From Ceratodon purpureus (taxonomy: Eukaryota > Streptophyta > Bryopsida > Pseudoditrichales > Ditrichaceae): a DNA stretch of 64,000 bases. Of this stretch, positions 1 to 12,104 are shown one piece after another. The position numbers and the translations under genes are program-made. Positions within the stretch are counted from its first letter, which is position 1; each line of letters starts with the position of its first letter. The notes below the pieces were generated by a model. It had not been told where the DNA came from, searched no databases, and saw only the letters and a program-made list of their open reading frames with translations. The stretch spans positions 17,108,995-17,172,994 of the forward strand of contig CM026430.1 of the NCBI GenBank assembly GCA_014871385.1, read 5' to 3'.

Positions 1-1
1 A

Positions 2-507
2 AGGCCAGGTCCCAAAAAAGAGTGCACCCTCTGCAAGAAATGTAGTCTTTGGGAAGAGGTGCGTGCTAGGACCCCCTTCCAGACGGTTGAACATTTTGTT
101 GGGTGCATGCATGTGCTGTATGCGCCTTTTTTTCCATATAAGTTATTATTAGTATGCTACATTGCGGAAAATTATGTGGTTTGTCTTTAAAGCCTTTAAT
201 GAGTCTCATTTCGAAAATTCACTATTTTTTAGTTCTTCCGAGTTGACGAGTATCTTTTCATCTCGTTTGGCAGGAAGAGGAGCACGAGATTGTTGGTGCA
301 GCGAGAGAGGCAGCTATGAAAGAGCTGGCACAGGATGATCCTAATCTCCTAAAGCGGACTATTGGACCAAAGCTGGAAAAAGTACCCAAAAAGAAACACA
401 AGCCCCCAGCTATTCCAGCGGTTCCGTTTCGACCCCCACCTCCTGAGTATTACAACCGAATGGCGCAGGCGATGATTGGTGTTGCGGAGCAAGTGCAACG
501 AATGTAG
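2..507 (+). CDS. 3' end of an unidentified protein gene (last two exons)
   Basis: Two exons join in phase 0: 2-58 (donor GTGCGT at 59) and 274-507 (acceptor TTTGGCAG at 266-273), ending at TAG. The visible 97 residues start with a short CTLCKKC cysteine cluster, continue as an acidic/charged helix (EEEHEIVGAAREAA...) and end in a basic, proline-rich tail (KVPKKKHKPP, RPPPPEYYNRM). The open frame crosses the splice junction without a stop, which supports a real gene. I do not recognise the family. A candidate poly(A) signal AATAAA lies at 1083-1088, giving a 3' UTR of about 0.6 kb. The gene continues upstream of the window. Confidence 0.6.
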
Positions 508-2086
508 ATCGGTCATCCTTCTGTTTTCGCAGCACATGCTTTGAGTGTCGATTTGTATTGTCGAGGAAGTCTATCAGGTTCAGTTTTATGGGAATCAAAC
601 TTGACAAAATTAGTCCTATGCCATGTGGGTTCTCGGGCAAACCATTCTCAGGAGATCGACAAACCCGGTTTGCGGCAGCTGAAATTCTTATCTGGGGAGG
701 TATACTGAAATTCCTCATTTCATCCCCACTTGAACCCTTGCAAGGAAATTTTTGGTCTTAACGAAGGACGAAGCCACAACAATTCCGAGCAACAATGGTG
801 TTTTCAATTAGCGTTCTTCGAAGGCAGTTTGTTCAAACAATTGAGTGGAGAGAATTTCTGAAGGATGTTGGGTGTTGTAATTGACTTAACCTTCACACAT
901 TCTTACAGCAATGATGTAAATAGATTTTATTTACTGAAAGAAATGGTATTATGGTTAGTATGTCTTTCTGCTCTTGGACTCCAGGCAACGGGAGTTTTGT
1001 TTCACGCTTTTACATGCCAGGCTTAATTTTTGTAGCGATGGATGCCCGCAGGTCCTCTTCGTGACAGTAAATTTATCATGATAATAAAGACGAACATTCA
1101 TAATACTTCATTAAGTGTGACTTCTATCTAACATTAAATATATTTCAAACTTTACCATACGGGAATCTGCTCTCAAAAAATTTCTGGATCGATCTCTTCG
1201 CAAGCCTGGACACACACACACACACACACACAGAGACACGGTGAGTCGGTATTGCAACGCAATGCTTAGCAGACACCATTAAGATCCACGAAGTGATGAG
1301 CAGCTGAAAGGTAGTGTCCGAAGATTGGATGAGAGTCAGGTGAGAGCAAACCAGACCGTAGCAGTGGTGCAGTACATGTAACTTGCAGAAAAAACAAAGG
1401 TATGGTAAGGCAGATGGGCAGTAATACGGCATTGTCGTCAGGTGGGGTGGAAGGAGTCAGAGAGTGGAGAGTCGAGACTCGAGACGATAGCAGTTGACCG
1501 TGGCCCCACAGCTTGACAGCCAAGTTGACGTGCAGGTGAGAGACTCGGAGAATCGAGAGAGATGATGCTTTGGCACAGAAACAGAACACATGTTGAAGAA
1601 TAGCTTACATATCTTCCACACCCATCATTCCTCCGATGGAATTTTGAGTTCAGGTGGGGGCTCCTCCGATGTGTTGCACCGATGGCCATGTAAGTTTTTC
1701 TGGAGTACAGAACAGTTGAGTTGGGTTCGAGTAGGAGTCCATCTGCCAGTGTCAGGTTAGAAACTGCAAGCTGAGCTCAATCATCCTGTGGTGGTAGAGA
1801 GGTAAAGCCGTGTAGTGTCGGTGCACTCACGTGGGAGGAGGCATTTGTCAGGGAATTTGGTCTTTGCCAGGAGTGGGCAAGTCTTGTATTCAGGTGGGTT
1901 CGGTGTTCAGTGCAGAGCTATGAGAATTTGCCGTGCTTTTGTTCTACCTTCCTTCCTTCCTTTCTTTTGTTCGGTAACTTAGACGTGTTTGGAGCATCTC
2001 GTTGGCGTTTGTTAGAAGACAACTCCAGTGACAGCTCTGGAGGTAGCGAACTCGCCATGGCTGGAGCATTTCGTTGTCAGTGCTGA
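508..2086. other. 3' UTR and intergenic spacer
   Basis: About 508-1100 is the likely 3' UTR of the preceding gene. From there to the TTG repeat I see no coding exon on either strand. A dinucleotide (AC)n run of about 11 units lies at 1210-1232. The stretch probably includes the promoter of the G-gamma gene, but I see no confident TATA box. Confidence 0.5.
1210..1232. repeat. (AC)n microsatellite
   Basis: Pure dinucleotide AC/CA run of about 23 bases. Confidence 0.95.
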
Positions 2087-2388
<302 letters not shown>

Positions 2389-2817
2389 TCCTGTTCAAGC
2401 GTTGTGTCTCGTTGTAAAACGCGATCGTTTGCTCTGTGTTTGGAGTTGAGAGGTGAGAGACTGAGCTCATGCTTTAGGTTCAGAAGAGAAGTTCTGGCAT
2501 CCTGGAATACGCGGATCGGTTGGTCACCATGTTGTGAACCGTTTGTTGTGATCGCGTGATGCAGGAAGGAGAGGAACGTCTGTCGCTTTGAGGGTTTTGG
2601 GATTTTAGGGTTAGCTGTCGAGTGGTGCGCAGATCAATGAAGCACATTTGGTGCCGTTGTGCGGGTTGCTGCGATCATGCAGAGTTTCGTGTGTGATATG
2701 CTTGGTAGCGATGTTTCGCTGTGAGTGGGAACATCGGGATGGTATATAGAGACGAAAACGAAGGGACTTCGAGGCGCATGTCGCGAAGGCGGTCTCTGCG
2801 CGTTTGTTGTGGCGAGA

Positions 2818-3728
2818 ATGTCTTCAGCAGGGCCAGAGCAATCTAACCACAGCAGCAGTGCGGCTGCTTCGTCGTCGTCAACATCTGCGAGCAACATCTC
2901 GCGGGCGAATCCTTCGCCACCCATGACTCCAGGGCGCCAGCAGGCAACCTTGCCCTCGCTCCTTCAGCAGCCGTCCGTTCCTACGTCTCTTGTGGTGCGC
3001 GGACGTAACCGTGAACTACAGCAACTCAACAATGAAATCCAGCTCCTGGAGGTGAGCCGCGAGGTTTCGTCACTCCCCGCCCTTGCACAGCATTCGCGTT
3101 TGATTTAAGGTTTATGCATTTTCGGCTTTTCCGCCTTTTTGGAGATGCGTTACGCATCCTGTGTGATCTTCCTTTGCAGGAGGAGCTGAAATCACTGGAT
3201 AATATACCCCCTGCGTCCGATGCCTGCAAAGAGTAAGTCCATCCACTATGCTTTTCTTTTAAAAAATCTTTGATAATGCATTCAAATATCACTTTCTATT
3301 GTTTTGGTTTACTTGAAGAAGGATCGAGAACTAGAGCAACTGTGTAGATCAGTTTGCTCTGTGACGGTGCACTTCGTACATAGGTTGTCTAATGTGCTAA
3401 CCTTCGACTTGCTCTCTTTCTGCAGTCTGGTGACATTCGTTGAGAATCGTGCAGATCCTTTTTTTCCGAAGTAAGCCCCGCCTTCTCGACGAGATCCTTT
3501 GTTATATGCCGTTCTATCTTCGTTAGGTTTATGATATTCTCTGTGAATTTGTATTCATCTACTTGAGAAGCACCCTATCTGCAAGGACTGATGTGCTTGA
3601 CACAATGAAATGAGGCATTCAGTTCTAAGATGGAACGGTGGACTTGTCGCAGCTCTGACGGGACAGCACCTCAATCATGGCCTTATGATCGACCTGTAAA
3701 AGCTTCACGTTGTTGTTGGAAGTTTTAA
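2818..3728 (+). CDS. heterotrimeric G-protein gamma subunit (plant type)
   Basis: Four exons join in phase: 2818-3051, 3180-3232, 3426-3470 and 3653-3728, giving about 135 residues. After a Ser-rich, low-complexity N-terminus of about 60 residues comes the G-gamma coiled coil (RGRNRELQQLNNEIQLLEEE, then LKSLDNIPPASDACKE). The conserved DPFFP follows (DPLLP in angiosperms), then a short tail with a tryptophan segment (SWPYDR, matching SWDRWFEG), ending in RCCWKF. The last four residues, CWKF, form a CaaX prenylation box. Such proteins pair with G-beta and anchor the dimer to the plasma membrane. Exon 3 ends in AAGTAAGC: reading through would stop at 3472, so splicing there is needed for the tail. 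The divergent WDRW region makes the last exon less sure than the first three. An in-frame upstream ATG exists at 2725. Confidence 0.82.
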
Positions 3729-5516
3729 CGACATGCTGACAGGTAATGCTTCATTCCCAGAGTCCGTGCTCACTCGACGCTGGTACGCACTCTTTCCAGC
3801 TAACATATCTGAAGGTGTTTAGTACCGATTTGGTTTTTAGTTGAAAAGTTCTTTTCAGGTGAGTATGATTGTCTTGCCCACAATGATTCATGTGTTGCAT
3901 CTGTAATTTGCATTCAGCACGAAAAGAGAGAGATCTTCAATTCAGGGACCGATCCAGGCGTGTGGAAGCATGTTTTGAGCATTCAAAACAACGAAAGTCA
4001 CAGAAATCTAGTCAGGAGAGACTATCTGCCACAGCCAGCAGAGTGATGGATCGAACGTACAGCTGCGACAACCTTTGTGCATTTTGTGATCGAAGTGTAG
4101 TTCAATTGGGAACACAATACTCAGTGTGTTTTGTACGATGAGTTGTGATTGTCTTCTTCAGTAGCAGAGGGACTCTTGTTGGTTTTCTAGACCATTTGAT
4201 GGTGATTCTCTTTCCGTAATTTTCAAATGTGAAATTACTAGACTCGGAACGTTTACAGCAAGTTGGCTGGGAACCCCACTTTTCTTGAATAGGGTGTGAT
4301 TTACACTGGAAGGAAAGGATGTTTAAAAACGGTTTCATAATTCCAAATTGTACCTCATTTCACTTGGTGGTTGTGTGGTTTTTCTGTGAACCATCCAATC
4401 GATGATTCTAACTCTTCAACTTTAACCTTTGTATCTACAGCAACCAAAGCTCCACACTCAAAAACAAGGGTGGGCTAAGTGAACCAGACAATTGGCACTC
4501 GATTTTGCAACATCAATTCACCTATCGATCCATACCAGGTTTGCGTACATCGTCAAGTTAATTTGCATTGCAAAGTAAACATTAACCCATATAATCCATT
4601 TAAACCGGGTGTCCACCTATAAAACGGGAACGGGAATAGCCTCTTCTCAGTTGAAACCCACCTCTTTCTGCTCTCTCCTATTTTCTCTCTTATCATTCAC
4701 TCTCCTATAACATGCCAATTAAACCACTTTTGACCTACTGCCTACAAAGTGGAGTAACTTCTCTGCACCCTAAACTTCCTCTTTACGGAGTTGAAACTGT
4801 TTACTGAAAAATCAAGTCGTAGTCGTTGTATTATCAGACTTCATTCATCTCACTGCTGTGTATTGAGAATCAAATAGTACTTAGTCGCTAGATCATCAGG
4901 TTTTATCTCTCTACTCATTTCTTTTTGAGAAACTTCGCTTTACTTTTCAACCGAAATAAATACGAACTAGGCGGAGACTGAAGTGTTGTTCGGATAATAG
5001 ATACCTCAATACTTCTCCACTTGATCAATCCCCCCACTCCTTTGATTCTCACTGAACAACGCAAACATGGAGGTTGGAAAAGAGTAGCACGATCTAATTT
5101 GTCATGTCATGGCTAAGTTTCCGTCCAGCAGCCACTCGTTTCCCATTCCAATGAAGCTACTGTTGTCTTTGAAATCCTCAATGTTGTTGTTCATCACCCA
5201 CATTGCATTAGAGTAGAGCTGGCTGCTGGCCATTAGAGTCGAGTACAACTTCTTGTTGAAATAGCTTTGATTTTTTGATTGGTGTCGAGTACCTGTTCCT
5301 TTGAAAATTTGTTACTAGTAACTTCAACATCGAAAAATTAAAAGCCTTTTTGATTTCTTATTTAAAATGACCATATTCTCCTACTGAAAATAGTTGACAT
5401 GCCTTAAATTGATCAAATTATTGCTTAAGTTGTTGGTCAGTGGTTGTTCAATCTTATCCAATTTTGAGTAAAATAATTTTCTCTTAACAATGAAGAAGCA
5501 CAACCTCAACTTGGGC
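3729..5516. other. intergenic spacer, no gene seen
   Basis: AT-rich DNA with only short unsupported reading frames (for example 3890-4141). It includes the 3' UTR of the G-gamma gene. Nothing recognisable on either strand. Confidence 0.5.
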
Positions 5517-5813
5517 TATGGTAGAAGACCAAAAATGGCGCAAATTTCAGCCTGGTGAATCTACTGCGAAATTAGCAGTGCAAATGATTTTCATGCATGG
5601 GGAAACTAATTAAAAAGTTGGAACAAGTGGAATCATCATTTTTGGATTCTTCTACAATTAGTTATGAATATTGAAGATGGATTCATAGGTGTTTCTAAAA
5701 TGGCGCACACCCTATAATGTTTTCCATCAGTACATGGTACTTTTGGGTGGGGAAGCTATTATGTATCTCTGAGGGAAGATGCCTAGTGCGCCATTTTTGG
5801 TTGTTCTACCATA
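5517..5813. mobile_element. MITE-like element with about 26-bp terminal inverted repeats
   Basis: The left end (5517-5542, TATGGTAGAAGACC then AAAAATGGCGCA) reappears in inverted orientation at 5787-5813, with a 1-base length difference and few mismatches. The element has no coding capacity and is about 297 bp. If the outer TA on each side is the target duplication, the transposon proper is 5519-5811, which would fit Tc1/mariner (Stowaway-like) insertion at TA. The superfamily is inferred. Confidence 0.75.
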
Positions 5814-7990
5814 CTACAACAGTAACAACGTACTTTTCTCTTCATTTTAGGACTCATGCATGCAAAAGATTGTAAATGTCAAAATTATTATTATCCAGTC
5901 CTGGTATTCATCTACATTATTAGAATACAAGCTTATTGAAAATTGCACTGGAAATATGGACATGAGAGGAAATATGAGCAAAAAAAATATTACATAAAAC
6001 GGAAAGGTTAATATAATCAAGCTTTTATTATATTGAAATCATATTATATCTAGAAAACCATTAAAAATACTTAAAGGACTCAATATATTATATGGAGAAT
6101 TTAATGATATTATAAATGTTGAAAAAAAAGTTTCAAATCTAAAGAATTGCAAAAATTTATTATCAAATACAATTAGGAAGATTACAACTAATCTTTTGCA
6201 TATTTAATTCGGCACTAAATTCCAAAATTGAATATTATTTGATTTGAAGACACATTCATTAAAGTATTTACAATGTTCCTTTATATTAAATTTCTTCATA
6301 TATTTAGCATCTATTCACATTTCTTTATGTGAAATCTTCATATATCTTAATAATATAATATATTAATGTATTAATATAAAAGGATCATAGTCTAAAAGGT
6401 GTAGTAGAGAAGATATGGGTCTAGAATTTTTTCAACTATCCTTCTAGTGATACAAATTATGATATATCTCCATTTGAAACTTTGAATCCAAGTATCAATA
6501 CAACTACAAGAACATACTTTTTTCTTAAATGTGTTTTTAAATATAGACATTTTGACATTGTCTAATAGTGAAGCTAATTGGCAATGTGCTACAAATTATT
6601 ATGCCTTCATAGAGCTACTTTATAAATGAATACTTTTCATTTGATGGTACAAAATATAATGCACGGATAAATAATTAGACTTTTGTATCATTGTATTTTG
6701 ACCTCCATCTGCTCTAAGTACTTAAATTATTTTACATAAAATTATATTATTTTACTGCAAAGGATGTTAGTTGACTTCATGTTGTAGTTTACCTCTATAA
6801 ATATACTTGATTAAAAAAAATTATAAAGAAAAAACCATAGCATCATGTACAGATATTATGTTACTAATATTAGGTGGAATTAAATGTATAATATTACAAT
6901 CGACAAGCGGGAATAGTTTGTATGCAAGTAGAGAGTATAGAATAGAAATTGAAGAACAAGGAGTACTTTTCATTACACATTTTAGAAGAAAGAAAAACCT
7001 AAATCTATGGATTTTTCAAAAAATAAGACCTAATTTTAACAAAATTATTAAATATAATTTAAACCGATTCAACGATAAGTAGGATTTAAGAAAGAACCAC
7101 GTCATCAATTAAAATTGTACCCTAGATATCTAATTATTGATTATACACTTATTAATATTATCAGATTTCAACAAAACTTATTTGTCCTATCATTTTTTGC
7201 CACGTCATCAAATTTCTTTAATGGTTATGTATATTGTATTCTAAATTTTTAATATGAAAATTTATGATTTCTTTTTCCATTCTTTTTTTGGTTTGATAGT
7301 TTGGTTGTATTGTTTGGCAAATTAGGTTTACTTTAGTTAATTTTTTTTAAAATACAAGAATTGTAATTTGTATGCTTTAACATATATTTCCATATTAAAA
7401 CATCATGAAACCTGATGCAAGCAAGATAATACTAAATTAAAATCTAAAATCCCTGGGGCTTTTGATTTTATAGAAAAAATGTCATTGGACTCTTCACTCT
7501 TGGAGTAGAATTTGTTAAGTGAAATGTATTCTACAGTTTTAATTTCCCACATAGTATTTTGTTTGATTTATTTTCCGTGTTTTACATTGGCCTTTATGAT
7601 ACCAATTTTATCGTTCTTCCCCATGTTTTTGAATTCTAATATTCTCCTTTAAATATTTTTACAATTTTAAAGAATTAAAACGAATTCCAACATATGGTTC
7701 AATAATTTTGCACTAATACATATTTTAGCCTTGACCATATGTAGATAGTAAAAAAATTCATAAGGTTTGTAAAAGTTACCTTGTTCGGATTGAAAAATGA
7801 AACTTGGGGTGACTGATTTGTCACTGCGAAATCAAGAACATACAACCGAAGATGATGTAGTGCATAATAGAGAAGGTGTTTTAGTCACTTCTCTTGTTAA
7901 AAAATAAAGCAAAACATGATGAGGGGCATATTAATTGGATAGGATGTCAAGCATAATTTATTTTTTGGTAGAATTGCTTCATAATTTATG
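5814..7990. other. AT-rich intergenic DNA, no gene seen
   Basis: Strongly AT-rich, with many stops in all frames. The one longer frame (6807-7082) has low-complexity AT-driven composition (Ile, Asn, Lys) and no family I recognise. Probably old decayed repeat DNA. Confidence 0.5.
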
Positions 7991-7994
7991 GTTG

Positions 7995-8102
7995 AAACAC
8001 ATGAGTATGTTGTGCAGTGCTGAGTGGATATATTATAATGCATAAACACATGAGTAAGTTGTGCAGTGCTGAGTGCATAATATGCATATTATAATGCATA
8101 AG
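7995..8102. repeat. tandem duplication of an approximately 50-bp unit
   Basis: The segment AAACACATGAGTA(T/A)G with the following TTGTGCAGTGCTGAGTG and ATTATAATGCATAA occurs twice in direct orientation. No coding meaning. Confidence 0.8.
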
Positions 8103-9823
8103 CAGTACCTTGACAGCACTTTGCGAGTTCCTGCTCTCGTCTGGTATCGTCTCGCCTCGTCTCGTAGCCGGAAGGAATGAAGGAAAGAAGCTTTATAAAG
8201 CACCGGCCCTGGTGAGAACCTGCACTTGCCAATAAGTTAAGTGCCGCTCTCTACCATAAACATGCACACTAGGATTCTCTCATGCCACAATATACGAGCA
8301 GGAATTGAAGGACCACTTGAACTTTTCAACCGGCAGAGGCAGTGCGGCACCCCCTCCCTTCATAGATGCTGTCTATGCGTCTATCATCGACCAATGGTAC
8401 TGAATTCACAGGATCATGCCTTCCTAAGTTTGTAGTGTCACCGATCCCAGAAAAGAACTCCCTAGGAGCTGGGAGACTGTTCACTCCGATCCTCTCGCGC
8501 CACCAAGCCACTCATGAGTCCCAGTCGCAGGAGGATCAAGATTCGACAGTAGCATTAAAAAACCTTTTGGGGCCCAGATGCCTGCACCTTATTTTATTCT
8601 ATTTAATCTACTTGTTTTTCTGTGGAACAAATGAAACGGAAGCTTCATTGCAAAGAGAGAACATTTCCCTGCTGCCGAGGTCGGGTTGCAATCTCTTTTG
8701 TTTAGTATATTTTGGTCTCGTTGCCTTTTAGTTCCAAAAGAGAAAAGATCAAAGAGAATTTTTTTATTCCAGTTTTTAAAAAGAACTTGGAACAAATGAA
8801 CAGAATTCGCTGTACAGAGGGAGGGAAACAGGACAAAGCCATAGATAGATGGAACTTTACGTCGTCAAATCTGAGGCAGTACTGTATCTTCAATTAAATG
8901 ATGCTGCTCGGTCGAATCATGAATGAACAATTAATGTAATGTGGACGTTGTCATGGTTTGCCTTGCTGGTCACGATACAGAGTCTTCACTGTTTGTGTTC
9001 GAAAGCTGGTCAGTGGTGAGTACTGGTGATAGTAGGCTTGAGGGGCCACAAGATCATGAAAGGAATAATCCGAGACAAATTTCCTTCGGGAAAAGCGACA
9101 GAATGACGACCATGAGATCCCGAAACAGATACAGTGACGTTCATGAGGTCAGCATGGGACAGGTACAGTGACGTCCCACAAAAAAGATGTCGATGCCCCT
9201 ATCAACTCTGAAGAAAAAGGATTTGGCTGTAGAACTTTGCTCGTTCAAACTGTGCATACTACCTGCTGTCTTTAGCAGTTTCTGTCGGATTGCCGCGCCT
9301 GATACTGTGGGCATGAGGTCACATAAGTCTGCTTTGTGCGTGAAGGAGGTGACTATATGTAGGCATGCAGTAACTTACCAACCATATGATTCGCTTGGGC
9401 CATTTCTCTGATATATGGGCACAGCTGACGTCAGATTCTTTGGCCAGATGAGGCGCATGAAGACCCCGGTGCTCCGATCGGCATCTCTTCTGGCCGCATT
9501 ATGGACCCGGATGCTCATAGGAATCACCGGACGTAAGCTCCTTCTTGAGTACTTGCCAATAAGTCGAAGATTTCGGGGAGGGAGTGGACTTTGTACATTG
9601 AATGGAACAATTATTGTTCATTTCGAGTGCTAGGTATATATGGCAACTTGATACTGCGCCATGAGACGTTATAAGTAGGCGTGCGTCACTACTGAAGAGG
9701 GAAAATGCATCGAACGATTTTAGATTGTCCATTTCTTATGTTGAGGAGACAAGGTGTCTGAAAAGGCTATCAGTGAGTATTGTCAGTTGGTGCTCATTAT
9801 AAGCAGCAGCCCGAGTTACCAAT
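8103..9823. other. spacer upstream of the UGT gene
   Basis: No reading frame I can support. Frames such as 8366-8731 and 9187-9411 have no recognisable domain. A TCGTCTCG-type short repeat lies near 8135-8165. The last few hundred bases presumably hold the promoter and 5' UTR of the glycosyltransferase gene; CATTATAAG near 9797 is too close to the ATG to be its TATA box. Confidence 0.4.
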
Positions 9824-11773
9824 ATGGCTTGGGGAGAGTTGTGTGTCGAGAGCGAAGAGGCCGTGGAGGAGGCGGCATCGCCTCCCTGCAAGCTACACGC
9901 CGTATTTCTCCCGTTCCCTGCTTACAGCCATGTAGTTCAGATTCTGCACTTCGCCAGGCAACTTGTCCATGTACACAAGTTCACCGCCACACTGATCACC
10001 TCGACTCATTATCACAATGAGTTGATGAAATCTCACGCTGCTGGGAATGGTGCAGATTCTGGGTAAGTGCCACACCTGCATAACTTCTATTACTTGGTAT
10101 ACGAATCCTAGTTTCAACTTCCACCTTCAGAGGCAGAATCGGATGTTATTATCTGGATTCTTGAAAACATTGCTGGTACAACTAGAATGAGTCTTGTGAT
10201 TGAAGTTGGAATTGGTGGCCGATTCTAAATTCGATGCAGAAATTCAAATGTCATGAACCTCAGTCCTCTTATTTTCTTGCATCTTCCGGCCGACACTTCT
10301 GGTTGCAGTATGTACATTTATATCCTGCCATGCAGTACATTCAATAAGAATTTGCTTTCCCATCCCTAGGGTTGAGTAATTTATCCATTTTCTTTGGTCT
10401 AAGAATTCAAAATCGATTTTCTCAGGTTCAATAAGGGATTAAACTGTCAATGAAGATATTTATATCTTACGCAACTGTGACTGTAATGTTGCAGATTAAA
10501 TGGCGGCATTCAGTTTTTACACGTTTCGGATGGACTGCCCGACGATCATCCCCGGCTGGCAGGAAACCTCATGCATTACGTTATGGCAGTATACTCGATG
10601 GAACCTGCTGTCAACATGCTGTTATCTGACCTTCATGATAAGACACCAATCACGTGCCTTGTTCGGGATTTGCATCTGCCGTTTATGTTTAAGGCTCCCA
10701 GGGACAATGGCATCTCAATCGCTGCTTTTGCACCAAACAGTGCTGCTAAAGAATATCTAAACAGAAGCGTTCGAGCACTCATTGACGAAGGTTTCTTGCC
10801 TGATGCTGCTAAGATTGGAGACCAAGAGCAATTTATCGACTGGGAGCGACCCATCACGTGTTTGGAAGGAGTGTCTTCAGAGATACGAGTGGGAGACCTT
10901 CCTATCTGGCCAAGTGTCAAAGGCAAGTTACAAGCCGCTGTTGTGAACTCCGTTGAGAGGAGGACCGAACAATACGTACTCTCGGACTGGGTAGTCGTAA
11001 ATACGGTATATGAGCTAGAATGTGGAACAGTCGACGCAATGCGCAAGCAGACCCCCAACGTCTGTACCGTTGGGCCGCTTAGCTTGGTTGACCACAATGA
11101 CGATGAAACTTGCATCGACTGGTTGAACGACCAAGAGCCTGGATCAGTTATCATCGTCGCTTTCGGCACTACCACCATGAGATCCATTGACCAATTTAAA
11201 GAGGTCGCCATTGGCCTCGAGGCCAGCGAGCATAAGTTCCTCTGGGTGTTTAGTGCAGAGCAAGTGATCAGCGACAGCACGGAGAGCGAAAGAGAGATTT
11301 TTCTAAATTTCATGTCCGGTTTTACGGAAAGGACCAAAAATCGTGGCCACATAACGAAATGGATACCTCATTTCTTGGCCACCCTCCGTCACTCAGCCGT
11401 TGGTGCATTTCTAAGTCATTGCGGTTGGCACTCTGTCCTCGAGGGAATAGCAAGCGGCGTCCCTTTCTTGACTTGGCCTTTCCAGTATGATCACTGGCCT
11501 ATTGCACGATGCGTTACCCATGTGTGGAAAATCGGGTTGTCGATGGACAACAAAGGTGATCAAAATGGGCTAGTGACACGTGATGAAGTTGAACGGAAGG
11601 TTCGAAGAATATTGAACAAGACTGGTGAGGACATGGAAGTCGATGCCATTCGGGACCGATCAGGTTATCTAAAATCTGTGACGGAAAAGGCCATCACGAC
11701 AGGAGGCACTTCACAGCGATCGGTGGCTTCGTTTGTTGCTGCCATGAGAAAGAAAGCGAAGAACTCAACTTAG
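9824..11773 (+). CDS. UDP-glycosyltransferase (GT1 family, plant UGT)
   Basis: Two exons, 9824-10062 and 10495-11773, with a GTAAGT donor and TTGCAG acceptor (phase 2), give about 505 residues, the usual UGT length. UGTs transfer a sugar from a UDP-sugar to small acceptors in the cytosol. The N-terminus has the family motif PFPAYSHV, with the catalytic His in its usual place. The C-terminal PSPG box runs from WIPHFLATLRHSAVGAF through HCGWHSVLEG to WPFQYDHW. HCGW, the E of LEG and GVP are kept. Two usual residues differ: the Gln of WxPQ is His, and the final Gln of the DQ pair is His. That last position influences sugar-donor choice in studied plant UGTs, so the donor may not be UDP-glucose. 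A poly(A) signal AATAAA is at 11934-11939. The reading frame is intact; the acceptor substrate cannot be told. Confidence 0.93.
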
Positions 11774-12104
11774 CATAGTGACATCATTAGGCCATTCTAC
11801 CGATTTTCTCGCAGCATTTTACCCGTCATTTGAGATGCGGTTTCGAAGACAATGTAACTTGTAAGTAGGTAACTTAGGTGTAGAGCAGAAGTGTCACATG
11901 GAAACAGTCAATCCCCTGTACCATAGAGTTGATAATAAATTGAATTGTTTCTCAGATACAGTCTGACCTCGATAAGTGTATGGGTTGGGAGCATTTTCAG
12001 GTATCATTTAGACAACAGTAACACATAACACTTACGAAGGGTGATGCCCATGATTTGTGACACTTATAAAAAATAACACTTAAGCTAAAATTGACATTTA
12101 GATA

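Noticed and set aside
6807..7082. 91-codon frame in AT-rich DNA
   Set aside because: Ile/Asn/Lys-rich composition expected from AT-rich non-coding DNA; no family similarity seen.
8366..8731. 121-codon frame upstream of the UGT
   Set aside because: No recognised domain, T-rich second half, and an equally long shadow on the other strand.
10633..11352. 239-codon frame on the - strand
   Set aside because: Antisense shadow of the UGT exon, which has clear family motifs on the + strand.
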